A DNA stretch of 64,000 nt, taken from assembly GCF_017876515.1 (NCBI RefSeq), contig NZ_JAGIOC010000001.1, positions 1,860,001-1,924,000 of the forward strand. The letters are read 5' to 3'. The notes under the pieces were generated by a model that was not told the DNA's origin, made no database searches, and was given only the letters and a program-made list of their open reading frames with translations. Position numbers and translations under genes: made by a program. Position 1 is the first letter of the stretch. Each line of letters opens with the position of its first letter. Shown one piece after another: positions 1-10,253 of the stretch. Origin of the DNA: Brachybacterium fresconis (lineage in GTDB: Bacteria; Actinomycetota; Actinomycetes; Actinomycetales; Dermabacteraceae).

Positions 1-40
1 GCTGCTGCAGATGCGGCTCGAGGATCCGGTGCGCCCATGA
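1..40 (+). CDS. 3' end of an unidentified upstream gene (partial)
   Basis: An open frame runs from the window edge and ends at a TGA at 38-40 that overlaps the ATG of the next gene (ATGA). Only about 12 residues are visible, so the product cannot be identified. The overlap suggests translational coupling with the FUSC-type gene downstream. Confidence 0.4.
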   Translation, partial: LLQMRLEDPVRP

Positions 41-1365
41 GCCGCCGCGCCGAGAAACCCTCCACGGGCTCGTCCCGGGCCTCCACCGCGACCACCGCGA
101 TCCCGGTGCTCGAGCGGGCCCGGTCCTCGGTCTCCTCCTGGTTCCTCACCGGGCTGTCCCGGGGACGCCAGGACGTGCTGACCGTCAGTCGCGCCGCTGT
201 GGCCGCGAGCCTCGCCTATCTCGTCTCCAGCGTGCTGTGGGACCACGAGTTCCCGTTCTTCTCCTCCATCGTCGCCTTCGTCATCATCGGCTTCGGCATC
301 GAGAAGAAGATGCGCAAGATCGTCGAGATGGCCTCGGGGGTGATGTTCGGCGTGCTGCTCGGCGAGGTCGCCCGGCAGGTGATCGGCTCGGGGACCTGGC
401 AGATCCTGGTGGTGGTGTTCTGCGCCGGCATGCTCGCGCGGTTCATCGACAAGTCGAATCTGTTCGGGTTCCAGACCGCGATCCAGTCGCTGCTGGTGAT
501 GATCATGCCGCACACGCCGACGATGACCCCGGGCGGGCGCGTGCTGGATGCGGTCACCGGGGTGGTGGTCGCGATCATCGTCCACCTGCTGCTCTCCGGG
601 GATCCGCGGCGCCTGCAGTCCCGGGCGGCGATCTCCTTCTACCAGGAGCTCGAGGACTCCCTGGTGTCCCTGGCCCTGGCCGCACGCAGCGGCGACCGGG
701 ACGTCTCGCAGGCAGCGCTGGTCACCCTGCGCGACTCCTCCCAGAAGTACACCGACGAGTGGACCCTGGCAAACGACGTCGCCAACGAGATGGCGACCTT
801 CTCCCCGTCCGGACTGCGCCACGCCGACGACGTCGGCCGCCTGGAGCACCTGCTGATCGGCTCCGACCGGGCGATGCGGAACATGCGGGTGATCGCCCGG
901 AGACAGACGGAGTTCCTCGACGCCGTCCGGGGCGACGCGCATTCGACCCTGGCCGACGCCCTGCTGGCCGCCCGGGACGCGGTCACGGAGCTGTCCACCG
1001 CGGTCACGCACGACGAGGTCGACTTCACCACCGCACGGCGCAGGCTGCAGCTGTACTGCTCCTATCTCACCCCGGAGATGCTGCTGCGCAACGACGAGGG
1101 CACCCGACCGGGTCGCGCCGGACACTTCGAGGGCGTCACGCTCACGGTCCAGCTGCGCTCTCTCGCGATCGACCTGCTGCAGGCCACCGGTCTGACCGCG
1201 TCCGAGGCCAAGCAGTTCCTGCCCAGTCTCGTGATCGCCGCGGACGGCGACGCCATCGGCCCCCGCCCGCTGACGACGGAGATGCGGGCGCTGGAGCCGC
1301 CGGCGACCACGGAGGCCCTCGAGCTGCTGATCACCTCCCGCTCCGATCCCGACCGGCGACGCTGA
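37..1365 (+). CDS. FUSC / aromatic-acid-exporter-type membrane protein
   Basis: A 442-residue protein. A basic N-terminal tail is followed by a block of hydrophobic helices at about residues 45-190, then a long soluble, helical C-terminal half. This is the architecture of the FUSC/aromatic acid exporter (YccS/ArAE) group, which exports organic acids across the cytoplasmic membrane. The conserved-looking stretch IGFGIEKKMRKIVEM lies between early helices. The start is fixed by the ATGA overlap with the gene before it. The substrate is unknown and the family call is from domain layout. Confidence 0.7.
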   Translation: MSRRAEKPSTGSSRASTATTAIPVLERARSSVSSWFLTGLSRGRQDVLTVSRAAVAASLAYLVSSVLWDHEFPFFSSIVAFVIIGFGIEKKMRKIVEMASGVMFGVLLGEVARQVIGSGTWQILVVVFCAGMLARFIDKSNLFGFQTAIQSLLVMIMPHTPTMTPGGRVLDAVTGVVVAIIVHLLLSGDPRRLQSRAAISFYQELEDSLVSLALAARSGDRDVSQAALVTLRDSSQKYTDEWTLANDVANEMATFSPSGLRHADDVGRLEHLLIGSDRAMRNMRVIARRQTEFLDAVRGDAHSTLADALLAARDAVTELSTAVTHDEVDFTTARRRLQLYCSYLTPEMLLRNDEGTRPGRAGHFEGVTLTVQLRSLAIDLLQATGLTASEAKQFLPSLVIAADGDAIGPRPLTTEMRALEPPATTEALELLITSRSDPDRRR

Positions 1366-1382
1366 GGCAGGTGGCGCTGACG

Positions 1383-1484
1383 CGGCGTCGCTGAATCGGC
1401 GTCGCTGAATCGGCGTCGCAGGAGCGAGCGACGCCGGGAGGGGCGGAGCAGCAGGACGCACCGGGCGCACCGGGCGCACCGGTG
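1383..1484. repeat. short tandem repeats between genes
   Basis: A 14-bp unit (CGGCGTCGCTGAAT) is repeated nearly three times at 1388-1420. A 9-bp unit (GCACCGGGC) is repeated at about 1460-1480. They lie in the 160-bp gap between the FUSC and DUF2516 genes and have no obvious function. Confidence 0.5.
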
Positions 1485-1525
1485 GCGTCCGGCGTCCCTT
1501 CAGCCCGGACCCGTATCCTGGAGCG

Positions 1526-1846
1526 ATGATCGCCCTCATCCAGATGTGGATCTTCCTCGTGCTCGCCCTGGCCCTCCTGGCCGCGGAGGTCTGGGCCTTC
1601 ATCAATGCCCTGCGGTTCCGCGCCGACGCCTATGTCGCGGCCGGCAAGCGCACGAAGCTCTTCTGGTGCGTCCTGACCGGCGTGGCCATGCTGGTGGGCT
1701 TCCTGTCGCTGCCCTACCCGGTCGGTCGCGGCGGAGCCTCGATGCTGTTCATGCTGATCGGCATCGTCATCGCGGGCATCTTCCTGGCCGACGTCCTGCC
1801 GGCGCTGAAGCGCGTGATGGGACGCGCCGCCGGCAACCGCTGGTGA
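1526..1846 (+). CDS. DUF2516 family small membrane protein
   Basis: A 106-residue protein with three predicted hydrophobic helices: an N-terminal one (residues 3-25), a middle one (about 46-65), and one near the end (about 74-92). A polar, basic loop containing KRTKLFW lies between the first two. Size, helix spacing and the actinobacterial setting fit DUF2516, a conserved family of unknown function. It points convergently toward fba, and a shared terminator lies between them. Confidence 0.7.
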   Translation: MIALIQMWIFLVLALALLAAEVWAFINALRFRADAYVAAGKRTKLFWCVLTGVAMLVGFLSLPYPVGRGGASMLFMLIGIVIAGIFLADVLPALKRVMGRAAGNRW

Positions 1847-1914
1847 GGCCGCATCGGCCCTCCCGTCGGGACCCCTGCTGGTGACCGGGGCCGACGCACC
1901 CTCCGCACCGCACG

Positions 1915-1948
1915 AGAGAACCCCGGAGCCTTCGCTCCGGGGTTCTCT
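1915..1948. terminator. bidirectional terminator between DUF2516 gene and fba
   Basis: A perfect 15-bp inverted repeat (AGAGAACCCCGGAGC and its complement) encloses a 4-nt loop. It lies between two converging genes, so it probably ends transcripts from both sides. Confidence 0.8.
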
Positions 1949-1996
1949 TCTGGTGCGGGGTTCCGCTCGGGGGCGGACCTGCCCGCGCTGCGTCGA

Positions 1997-3025
<1,029 letters not shown>

Positions 3026-3195
3026 GAGGCATTCTCCTTGGGTCGAGCGGCGTGATGACGGCCGGGGGCGCGCGATGCGCCGCGCAGGGCCGTCCTATCC
3101 TCCTCATTGTCCCATAGGGCGCCTCCATGCCGACCGGGCCTTTCATCCCGTGGGAAGGTCGACGGCCGGCCTCCGCTCGGGCAGGCCGGACGCGC

Positions 3196-3852
3196 TCAGC
3201 GCAGCGGCCCCTCGGGGATCTCGCCGTGCTGCAGGATCCAGGTGTGCATCGCGATCGCGGCGGCGGCGGCGACGTTGATCGAGCGGGTGGAGCCGAATTG
3301 CGTGATGCCGACGACGGCGTCGGCGGCGGCGAGGAGCTCCGGGCTCACGCCGGGTCCCTCCTGCCCCACGACCAGCACGGCGCTGCGCGGCAGCAGGGCG
3401 TGCTCGATCGGCATCGCCCCGGGGACCAGGTCGATCGCGACCAGCGGGCGCCCCTCCTGGCGAGCCCAGGCGACGAGGTCCGCGGCGTCCGGATGATGGA
3501 TCTCGTGCTGGTAGCGGTCGGTGACCATGGCCCCGCGACGGTTCCAGCGTCGTCGGCCGACGATGTGGAAGGCGCCGACGGCGAAGGCGTTCGCGGTGCG
3601 CACGACGGAGCCGATGTTCGCGTCGTGGCCGAGGTTCTCGACGGCGATGTGGAGATCGTGGCGGTGGGTGTCGAGCTCCGCCACGATCGCCTCGCGGCGC
3701 CAGTAGCGGAAGCGGTCCTCGACGTTGCGGCGGTCCCCGGCGGCGAGCAGCTCGGGGTCCAGGTGCGGGTCCGTCGGCCACGGCTCGGGATGGGGGCCGA
3801 CGCCGACGACGCGCTCCGGCTCGGATCCGTCGGCGGGAGACTCCCGGCTCAC
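3196..3852 (-). CDS. TrmH-family (SpoU) RNA 2'-O-methyltransferase
   Basis: A 218-residue SPOUT-fold enzyme that methylates a ribose 2'-OH in tRNA or rRNA using SAM. Motif 1 is seen as NLGHDANIGSVVRTANAF, motif 2 as VLVVGQEGPGVS, and motif 3 as FGSTRSINVAAAAAIAM; together they build the trefoil-knot cofactor site. The GTG start at 3852 overlaps the DedA stop (GTGA), so the two genes are translationally coupled. The RNA target is not predictable from this sequence. Confidence 0.88.
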   Translation of the reverse strand: MSRESPADGSEPERVVGVGPHPEPWPTDPHLDPELLAAGDRRNVEDRFRYWRREAIVAELDTHRHDLHIAVENLGHDANIGSVVRTANAFAVGAFHIVGRRRWNRRGAMVTDRYQHEIHHPDAADLVAWARQEGRPLVAIDLVPGAMPIEHALLPRSAVLVVGQEGPGVSPELLAAADAVVGITQFGSTRSINVAAAAAIAMHTWILQHGEIPEGPLR

Positions 3853-4625
3853 TGCGCGGACCCGGGGGTCCCGTCGGACCGCGCGGAGGCCCCGTCGGGC
3901 CCGGAGTCCTCGGCACGTGTCGCGCCGTCGGGCCCGGAGCCCTGGAGGTCCTCGGAATCCTCGGTCTCGTCCTCCTCCTGCTCGAGGATCGCCTCGTCCG
4001 GATCGGGCAGGCCGAGCCGGCGACGGGCCATCTCGCGGCGGATGAGCTGGATCGCGAAGACCAGGATGACGAGGGCGATGATCGCGTAGACGACGTTGGA
4101 GAAGATGTCGGTGTACGGCTCGATCACGGTCCAGTTGCTGCCCATGAAGTAGCCGATGGTCAGGAAGACGGAGTTCCAGATGGCGCTGCCGGCCAGGGTG
4201 AGCAGGGTGAACGTGCCCAGCGGCATCGCGTACAGGCCTGCCGGGATGGAGATCAGCGAGCGCACGCCCGGCACCATGCGGCCGAAGAAGATGGCCTTGT
4301 GGCCGTGCTCGTCCATGAAGTCGACGGTCTTGTCGTAGTCCTTCACGTGCAGCAGCGGCAGCTTCAGGAAGATCGTGCGCAGGCGCTCCGGGCCGAGCAG
4401 GCGGCCCAGGCCGTACAGCAGCCATGCCCCGGTGATCGAGCCGCCGATCGAGGCGAGCAGCATCGCCCAGTAGGTGTTGTTCGGGCCGGCTGCGGCCACG
4501 CCGGCCAGCGGCAGGATCACCTCGGACGGGACCGGAGGGAACACGTTCTCCAGGAAGATCAGCAGCGCGACGCCGAAGGCGCCGAAGCTGTCCATCGTGC
4601 TCACGGCCCAGTCGACGATGTTCAT
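3849..4625 (-). CDS. DedA family membrane protein
   Basis: A 258-residue integral membrane protein of the DedA/SNARE-associated family, which includes undecaprenyl-phosphate and phospholipid flippases. Family motifs seen are FLENVFPPVPSEVILPLAG near residue 25, the GRMVPGVRS box at about residue 120, and the PAGLYAMPLGTF segment. The last ~50 residues are hydrophilic, acidic and low-complexity. It overlaps the TrmH-type gene by 4 bp. The exact transported lipid is not determined. Confidence 0.9.
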   Translation of the reverse strand: MNIVDWAVSTMDSFGAFGVALLIFLENVFPPVPSEVILPLAGVAAAGPNNTYWAMLLASIGGSITGAWLLYGLGRLLGPERLRTIFLKLPLLHVKDYDKTVDFMDEHGHKAIFFGRMVPGVRSLISIPAGLYAMPLGTFTLLTLAGSAIWNSVFLTIGYFMGSNWTVIEPYTDIFSNVVYAIIALVILVFAIQLIRREMARRRLGLPDPDEAILEQEEDETEDSEDLQGSGPDGATRAEDSGPDGASARSDGTPGSAQ

Positions 4626-4931
4626 GCAGGTCTCCTCGATCCTCGGTCGGCCGGTGCGGGAATCGGTCCGGACGGCCCGGCGGGGTCGTTCCCCGGAGAG
4701 GATCGCCGCCCCCGGATCGGGCCGGGCAGGGCCCCTCGCACCGCCCCGACCATGCTATGCGGTCTCCCCTGCACGTCCCCCGTGGAGGAGACCGATTGCG
4801 CAGGACCTTCACCAGCGCTGTCCCGACTGCTCACGCGTGGCCCTGCCGAGTCCGCCGCTCTGCTCGGTCGGTCACGCGGCCCGGGCGGCGAGGGCAGAGG
4901 GTCGACCCCGCCGGCCAGGCGGGACGGTCCC

Positions 4932-5525
4932 TCAGATCTCCAGCTCGGAGATGTCGTAGGCGGCGAGATAGCGGTACCCGGCGGATTCGACGGCCGCACG
5001 GGAGGCTTCCGAGCGGTGCACGATCACGGCGACCGCGTCGATCCTCGCCCCGGCCTCCTCGAGCGCCTCGCAGGCGGTCAGCACGCTGCCGCCGGTGGTG
5101 GAGGTGTCCTCGACGGCGACCACGCGACGATCGCCCACCTCGGGGCCCTCGATGCGGCGCTGCAGGCCGTGGGCCTTGTTGGCCTTGCGCACCACGAAGG
5201 CGTCCAGCGGGGTGCCGGTGGCCGCGGAGGCATGGAGGATGGAGGCGGCGACGGGATCGGCGCCCAGGGTCAGCCCGCCGGCGGCTTCGACGCCGGGCAG
5301 CAGTCCCTCGCGGCGCAGCAGATCCACCATCACGCGGCCCACCAGCGGCGCCGCCTCATGATGGAGGGTGATGCGGCGCAGGTCGACGTAGTGATCGGCT
5401 TCGGCACCCGAGGAGAGGGTGACCTGTCCGCGCACGACGGCGAGATCGCGGATCAGCTCGCGCAGGCGTTCGCGCGCGGCATCGATCGAGTCGGAGGGGA
5501 CGGGTCCGGTGCTGGTCTCGGGCAT
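4932..5525 (-). CDS. pyrE: orotate phosphoribosyltransferase
   Basis: A 197-residue type I phosphoribosyltransferase. It joins orotate to PRPP to make OMP in de novo pyrimidine synthesis. The PRPP-binding motif VVAVEDTSTTGGS is present at about residue 120, and the N-terminal half contains DHYVDLRRITLHHEA. The ATG at 5525 gives the family-normal length; an in-frame ATG 50 codons upstream adds only low-complexity sequence. It lies between DedA and an SDR gene on the same strand. Confidence 0.92.
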   Translation of the reverse strand: MPETSTGPVPSDSIDAARERLRELIRDLAVVRGQVTLSSGAEADHYVDLRRITLHHEAAPLVGRVMVDLLRREGLLPGVEAAGGLTLGADPVAASILHASAATGTPLDAFVVRKANKAHGLQRRIEGPEVGDRRVVAVEDTSTTGGSVLTACEALEEAGARIDAVAVIVHRSEASRAAVESAGYRYLAAYDISELEI

Positions 5526-5650
5526 GAGCTCAGCGTAATCGACCACACCGCGCGGGGACGGGCTGTGCGAGCAGGGCGGGCCGCGGATCAGGACGGCGAG
5601 GCAGGAGCACCCTGCTCCGGGTCTCCTGCTCCGGACTTGCGGTTCAGGAT

Positions 5651-6499
5651 CTACTGTTCGGGATCGCGCTCCCACGGCGCATGGAGCTTGCGTCGGGAGG
5701 CCTTGCGTCGCGAGCGCTTCACGGCTCGGCGCTGGAGGTGCTGATACCAGGACTGCGACGTCATGGCCCTCACCAGCGGACGCGGTGCGATCCGGGAGAC
5801 CTCCCCTGCGGTGCGGTAGGTGACCGAGGGGATCGACAGCACCGTGCCCCGTGCGGTGTCCTTGAGCGCCTGCTCCACCACGAAGGGGGCCTTCAGCCAG
5901 GTGATCCGCGGCAGCCCGTCCATGCTCATCGATGCCCGCTCGTGGAACTCGGTCTGGACGAAGCCGGGCAGCAGGGCGGTCGCGGTGACCCCGGTGCCCT
6001 TGAGCTCCATCGCGAGGGATTCGGTGAACACCGTGACCCAGCTCTTGGACGCGGCGTACGGCCCCGCAGTGGTGTACCCGGCCAGGGAGCTGACGTTGAG
6101 GATCGCCCCGCGACGGCGCTGGACCATGGTGCGTGCGGCCGCGTGGGACAGCACCAGCACCGCTTTCATGAGCGTGTCCATCTGCTTCTCATGGTCCTCG
6201 ACGCCCACCTCGAGGAAGCCGCCCCGCAGCCCGTAGCCCGCGTTGTTGATCAGCAGGTCCACCCGGTCGACGGGATCGGTGATGCGGATCGCGACCCGCT
6301 CCAGCGGCTCCCGGTCGGAGAGATCGGCCGGTAGGACCTCGACGTCGACGGTGTGGACGTCCCGGATCTGCTCGGCGACCGCGCGCAGACGGTCCTCGTC
6401 GCGGGCGACCAGCACGAGATCGTGCCCGGTGCCGGCCAGCTGCCAGGCGAACTCCAGACCCAGTCCGGAGGTCGACCCGGTGACCAGTGCGCGCGCCAT
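5651..6499 (-). CDS. short-chain dehydrogenase/reductase
   Basis: A 282-residue SDR oxidoreductase. The N-terminal cofactor motif is TGSTSGLGLEFA (TGxxxGxG); NNAGYG follows at about residue 86. The active site has the SSLAGY serine and YAASKSW (YxxxK). The basic C-terminal tail resembles the DltE/SDR group often annotated as ketoacyl reductases. The substrate is not identifiable. It is divergent from the exonuclease gene. Confidence 0.88.
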   Translation of the reverse strand: MARALVTGSTSGLGLEFAWQLAGTGHDLVLVARDEDRLRAVAEQIRDVHTVDVEVLPADLSDREPLERVAIRITDPVDRVDLLINNAGYGLRGGFLEVGVEDHEKQMDTLMKAVLVLSHAAARTMVQRRRGAILNVSSLAGYTTAGPYAASKSWVTVFTESLAMELKGTGVTATALLPGFVQTEFHERASMSMDGLPRITWLKAPFVVEQALKDTARGTVLSIPSVTYRTAGEVSRIAPRPLVRAMTSQSWYQHLQRRAVKRSRRKASRRKLHAPWERDPEQ

Positions 6500-6563
6500 G
6501 GGCAGAGTTTACGACGGTTCGCGGCGGCGCACGGGCGTCTGCGCTCCCCCGTAGGATCGTGTC

Positions 6564-7364
6564 ATGCGCATCGCGACCTGGAACATCAATTCGCTGCGGG
6601 CACGGATGGAGCGCGTGCTCGCCTTCCTGGAGCGCCACGACGTGGACGTCCTGGCCCTGCAGGAGACCAAGGCGAAGCCCGAGCAGCTCGATCTGACCGC
6701 CCTGTCCGACGCGGGGTACGAGGTCGCCGCCCACGGCCTGAATCAATGGAACGGCGTGGCGCTGATCTCCCGCATCGGCCTGCACGACGTGCGCACGGAG
6801 CTGCCGGCGGCGCCGACCTGGCCCGAGGACGAGACCGGTGTGGTCGAGGCCCGCGCGCTCAGCGGCGTGGTCGGGGACGGGCTGCGCGTCTGGTCGCTGT
6901 ACGTGCCCAACGGGCGCGAGCTCGACCACCCCCATTACGCCTACAAGCTGCGCTGGCTGGAGGCGCTGCAGGCCGAGGGCGAGCGCGACCTGGCGACGGA
7001 TCCGCAGGCCCGCACCGTGCTGGTGGGCGACTTCAACGTCGCCCCGCAGGACGAGGACGTCTGGGACATGGCCGCCTTCGACGGCAAGACCCACGTGACC
7101 GCGCCGGAGCGCGCCGCCTTCGAGGCCGTGGTGGATACGGGGTACGCCGATGTGGTGCGTCCGGACCACCCGGGCCCGGGGACCTACACCTACTGGGACT
7201 ACCAGGCGCTGCGCTTCCCCAAGAAGGAGGGCATGCGGATCGACTTCGTGCTCGGCTCCCCGGCCGTGCAAGCGGCGGTGAGCGGGTCGTTCATCGACCG
7301 GGAGGAGCGCAAGGGCAAGGGCGCGTCGGATCACGCGCCGGTGGTCGTCGACCTGGAGTTCTGA
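6564..7364 (+). CDS. xthA: exodeoxyribonuclease III / AP endonuclease
   Basis: A 266-residue member of the exonuclease-endonuclease-phosphatase fold, acting in base-excision repair at abasic sites. Catalytic signatures are WNINSLRAR at the N-terminus, LALQETK (metal-binding Glu), GDFNVAPQ, RIDFVL, and the C-terminal SDHAPVVVDLE. Length is typical of ExoA. It is transcribed divergently from the SDR gene across a 64-bp gap. Tandem repeats begin immediately after its stop. Confidence 0.93.
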   Translation: MRIATWNINSLRARMERVLAFLERHDVDVLALQETKAKPEQLDLTALSDAGYEVAAHGLNQWNGVALISRIGLHDVRTELPAAPTWPEDETGVVEARALSGVVGDGLRVWSLYVPNGRELDHPHYAYKLRWLEALQAEGERDLATDPQARTVLVGDFNVAPQDEDVWDMAAFDGKTHVTAPERAAFEAVVDTGYADVVRPDHPGPGTYTYWDYQALRFPKKEGMRIDFVLGSPAVQAAVSGSFIDREERKGKGASDHAPVVVDLEF

Positions 7365-7470
7365 GCACCTGGGGTTCTGAGCACCCCGGGGACATGAGCA
7401 CCCCGGGGACATGAGTACCCCGGGGACATGAGCACCCGGCAGCGACGCCGGGGACCTGAGCACCCGGCCC
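7362..7470. repeat. 17-bp tandem repeats downstream of xthA
   Basis: The unit TGAGCACCCCGGGGACA occurs at 7378, 7395 and 7412 (one mismatch in the last copy). Partial copies flank these at 7362, 7429 and 7457. Each unit carries the self-complementary core CCCCGGGG. The array starts at the stop codon of the exonuclease gene, so it may contribute to 3'-end formation or be a variable-number repeat. Confidence 0.75.
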
Positions 7471-7776
7471 CACACATGGTGGAGCGGCGACGCGATCTCT
7501 CGCGGCGCCGCTCCGGACGAGCCATCTGCATCGGTATCAGGCGTGCACGGTGTGTGGCTGCGGTGGCGCTTTCGACGCCTCACAGCCGGTCCGTTGCGGG
7601 GACCAGTCGCACGTGGGTTCCGGTGCCGGTATTCGTCGTTGTGCAGATCACACTACGCCGGGTACGCAGAGGGTGCAAGCCCCGGCCCCGGAGCGTCCTT
7701 CCTCCCCAGAGGGTGGTTGTCCACCATCGAGGTCGATGCGGTGCGCTGACGCTCCTGAGCTGGCCACCATGGCCGC
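7471..7776. other. gap upstream of the Tad operon
   Basis: About 300 bp without a convincing reading frame. It presumably contains the promoter of the Tad operon, but no clear -35/-10 pair is visible. Confidence 0.4.
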
Positions 7777-8949
7777 ATGACCAGCACCACCATCCCACCG
7801 ACCCGTCGCCCCGCACCCCCGTCGGACCTCCTCCATGCGGCCGTCCCCACGGAGCCGGCGGGCCGTCCCGACGCCGCTCCCCGGCGGCGGCGAGCACGGT
7901 TCCCCGGCCCTCTCGCGCAGTCGACCGAGGCGACCTCGCAAGGGCGCCCGCAGGTGCGCTGGCTGGGATCCGAGGTCGCTCTCCTGGAGCGCGTGCGCGA
8001 TCACGCCACCGCCGTGGGGATGGACCTCGTCGACGCGTCCGGTGACGGTTCCTCGGCGGGTCGGCCCGCCGCTGTCGTGATCGATGGTGCCGCACTCGCC
8101 GACGATGCACGCCCTCTGCCCGGCCCCTCCGTCCCCCTGCTGGTGGTGATGGACGGACCCGAAGTCCCCGTCGCCGCGTGGAAGCGGGCGCTGGGTGCCG
8201 GGGCCCGGGCCGTGATCACCCTGCCCGACGGCTCCGACGAGCTGCTCTCCCTCCTCGCCGAGCTCGCTCGTCCGCGGGCGGCGTCGACCCTGGTCGCCGT
8301 GACCGGCGGCTGCGGCGGGGCCGGCGCGTCGAGCTTCGCCGCCCGCCTGGCAGCGGCGGCACGCTCGAGCGGACCGGTGGTCCTGGTCGATGCCGACCCG
8401 CTGGGCGGCGGCCTGGACCTGCTGGTGGAGGGGGTCGGGTCGGCCGGCATCGGCTGGGCCGACGCCGCCGGTCTCGGCCCCGACGACGGCGAGGCCCTGC
8501 GGGAGGGGCTGCCCCGGGTCGACGAGGTCTCCCTGCTGGCCGCGCAGGATCATGGAGGGCCCGACGCGTCCTCGCTGTCCAAGGTGCTCTCGGCGCTGGC
8601 CCCGCTGGGTGGGACCGTGATCGTGGACCTGGCCTCCGCCCTGGTGCCGGTCGCGGCCGAGCATGCCGACCGGGTCCTCCTGGTCGTACCCACTTCTGAT
8701 CATGCGGTGCGGGCCGCCGCCCGGCGACTGCGCAGCTGGCCTCAGCTCGACCCCCCGACCCAGGTGGTGGCGCGTCGTCGCGGCCCGCTGTCCCCGCCGG
8801 AGGTCTGCGAGGATCTCGCCCTGCCGCTGGCCGGCTCCTTCCGCGACAGCCCGCGGGGAACGGTGCCTCTGCTGGACGTGCGCCGGGGCGGCGCCGACCG
8901 CGCGGCTCGTCGCCTGCTGGCCCGGCCCGGGGCGGAGCACGGGTCATGA
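7777..8949 (+). CDS. CpaE/Ssd-like P-loop ATPase of the Tad locus
   Basis: A 390-residue protein in the position of Rv3660c (Ssd) in actinobacterial Tad loci. After a disordered N-terminus and a response-regulator-like segment, the MinD/CpaE-type domain begins near residue 168. It has the deviant Walker-A-like loop GGCGGAGASSFA, which lacks the usual lysine, and VVLVDADPLGGGLD at about residue 203. Such proteins position pilus or septum machinery. It overlaps tadA by 4 bp (ATGA), heading the operon. Confidence 0.82.
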   Translation: MTSTTIPPTRRPAPPSDLLHAAVPTEPAGRPDAAPRRRRARFPGPLAQSTEATSQGRPQVRWLGSEVALLERVRDHATAVGMDLVDASGDGSSAGRPAAVVIDGAALADDARPLPGPSVPLLVVMDGPEVPVAAWKRALGAGARAVITLPDGSDELLSLLAELARPRAASTLVAVTGGCGGAGASSFAARLAAAARSSGPVVLVDADPLGGGLDLLVEGVGSAGIGWADAAGLGPDDGEALREGLPRVDEVSLLAAQDHGGPDASSLSKVLSALAPLGGTVIVDLASALVPVAAEHADRVLLVVPTSDHAVRAAARRLRSWPQLDPPTQVVARRRGPLSPPEVCEDLALPLAGSFRDSPRGTVPLLDVRRGGADRAARRLLARPGAEHGS

Positions 8950-10253
8950 CGGCGTCGAGGGCCGCTCCGGCCGAGGACCTCTCCGACCTGCTGGAGCTCG
9001 TGCGCGAGGACCTGGTCCGCTCCCCCGGCCCCGTCGACGTCCCGCGCATCGCCCGGGTCCTGAGCCGCCAGGGTCGCGTGCTCGGCGCCGCGGCGACGCT
9101 CGAGGTCACCGCCCATATCCGGGATCACATCGACGGGCTCGGCCCTCTGCAGGGCCTGGTCGGCCCCGGGGTGACCGATCTGCTGGTCAATGACGACGGC
9201 TCGGTCTGGGTCGACGACGCCGACGGCCTGCGGCCGACCACGGTGCATCTGACCCCGGCCCCGGCCCGGGACCTCGCGGTGCGCCTGGCGACCGCCGGCG
9301 GACGGCGTCTCGACGACGCCGTCCCCTGGGCCGATGCCCACCTGCCCTCGGGCATCCGCGTCCACGCCGTGCTGCCGCCGCTGTCCCCCGGCGGCGCGAT
9401 CCTCTCCCTGCGTCTGCCCTCCTCCGAGAGCCTGGACCTCGCGGCGCTCGCCGAGCTCGGCGCCGTCGGCCAGGAGGCCCGTGCGGTGCTGCTCGCCCTG
9501 GTCGCCGCCCGAGTGCCGTTCCTGGTCACCGGGGGCACCGGGACCGGCAAGTCGACCCTGCTCGCGGCCCTGCTGCGGGAGGCCCCGCCCACCGAACGGA
9601 TCGTGGTGGTCGAGGACGTCCTCGAGCTCGCCGTGGACCATCCCCATGTGGTGCACCTGCAGTCCCGCCACGCCAACAGCGAGGGCGCCGGCGCCGTGGA
9701 TCTGACGACCCTGGTGCGCCAGAGCCTGCGGATGCGCCCGGATCGGATCGTGCTCGGGGAGTGCCGCGGCGGGGAGATCCGCGAACTGCTCCAGGCGCTG
9801 AACACGGGCCATGAGGGCGGCTGCGGCACCGTCCATGCGAACACCGCCGCGGACGTGCCCGCCAGGTTGGAGGCCCTCGGCGCCCTCGGCGGTCTGGACC
9901 GTGGCGCCCTCGCCGCTCAGGTCAGCAGCGCCCTGGAGGTCGTGGTGCACCTCGGGCGGCGCGGCGGCGTCCGCCGGCTCGAGGAGATCGCCGTGCTGCA
10001 CCGGGATCGCGAGGGGATGCTGCGCGCCACCACGGCCCTGCGCGCCGAGGAGGGCGGTCTGCGGGAGGGCCCGGCCGCCACCGCATTGTCCGAGCGTTTG
10101 GCGCGCGAGCCGCGCTCCTCCTCCCCTGCGACGCAGGCGATGGGCCCGGAGGCGGCGTCGTCCGCGGCACGGGTGCCCTCTGCCCCGTCCGCAGCGTCCG
10201 CCTCCGCATCGTCCGCCTCCTCGTCGCCCCGGACCGGCCGGAGGGCGGCGTGA
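8946..10253 (+). CDS. tadA: TadA/CpaF-type pilus assembly ATPase
   Basis: A 435-residue secretion ATPase of the VirB11/GspE class that powers Tad (Flp) pilus assembly. It shows Walker A GGTGTGKSTLL at about residue 196, Walker B IVLGECRGGEIRELL (Asp/Glu box), and the His box GHEGGCGTVHANT. The N-terminal region carries the LGPLQGLVGPGVTDLLVN signature. The last ~70 residues are alanine/serine-rich and probably disordered. It overlaps both neighbours by 4 bp. Confidence 0.93.
   Translation: MTASRAAPAEDLSDLLELVREDLVRSPGPVDVPRIARVLSRQGRVLGAAATLEVTAHIRDHIDGLGPLQGLVGPGVTDLLVNDDGSVWVDDADGLRPTTVHLTPAPARDLAVRLATAGGRRLDDAVPWADAHLPSGIRVHAVLPPLSPGGAILSLRLPSSESLDLAALAELGAVGQEARAVLLALVAARVPFLVTGGTGTGKSTLLAALLREAPPTERIVVVEDVLELAVDHPHVVHLQSRHANSEGAGAVDLTTLVRQSLRMRPDRIVLGECRGGEIRELLQALNTGHEGGCGTVHANTAADVPARLEALGALGGLDRGALAAQVSSALEVVVHLGRRGGVRRLEEIAVLHRDREGMLRATTALRAEEGGLREGPAATALSERLAREPRSSSPATQAMGPEAASSAARVPSAPSAASASASSASSSPRTGRRAA

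Noticed and set aside
7645-7665. TGTGCAGATCACAC as a Crp/GlxR site upstream of the Tad operon
   Set aside because: Half-site spacing is shorter than the TGTGAnnnnnnTCACA consensus, so chance is likelier.
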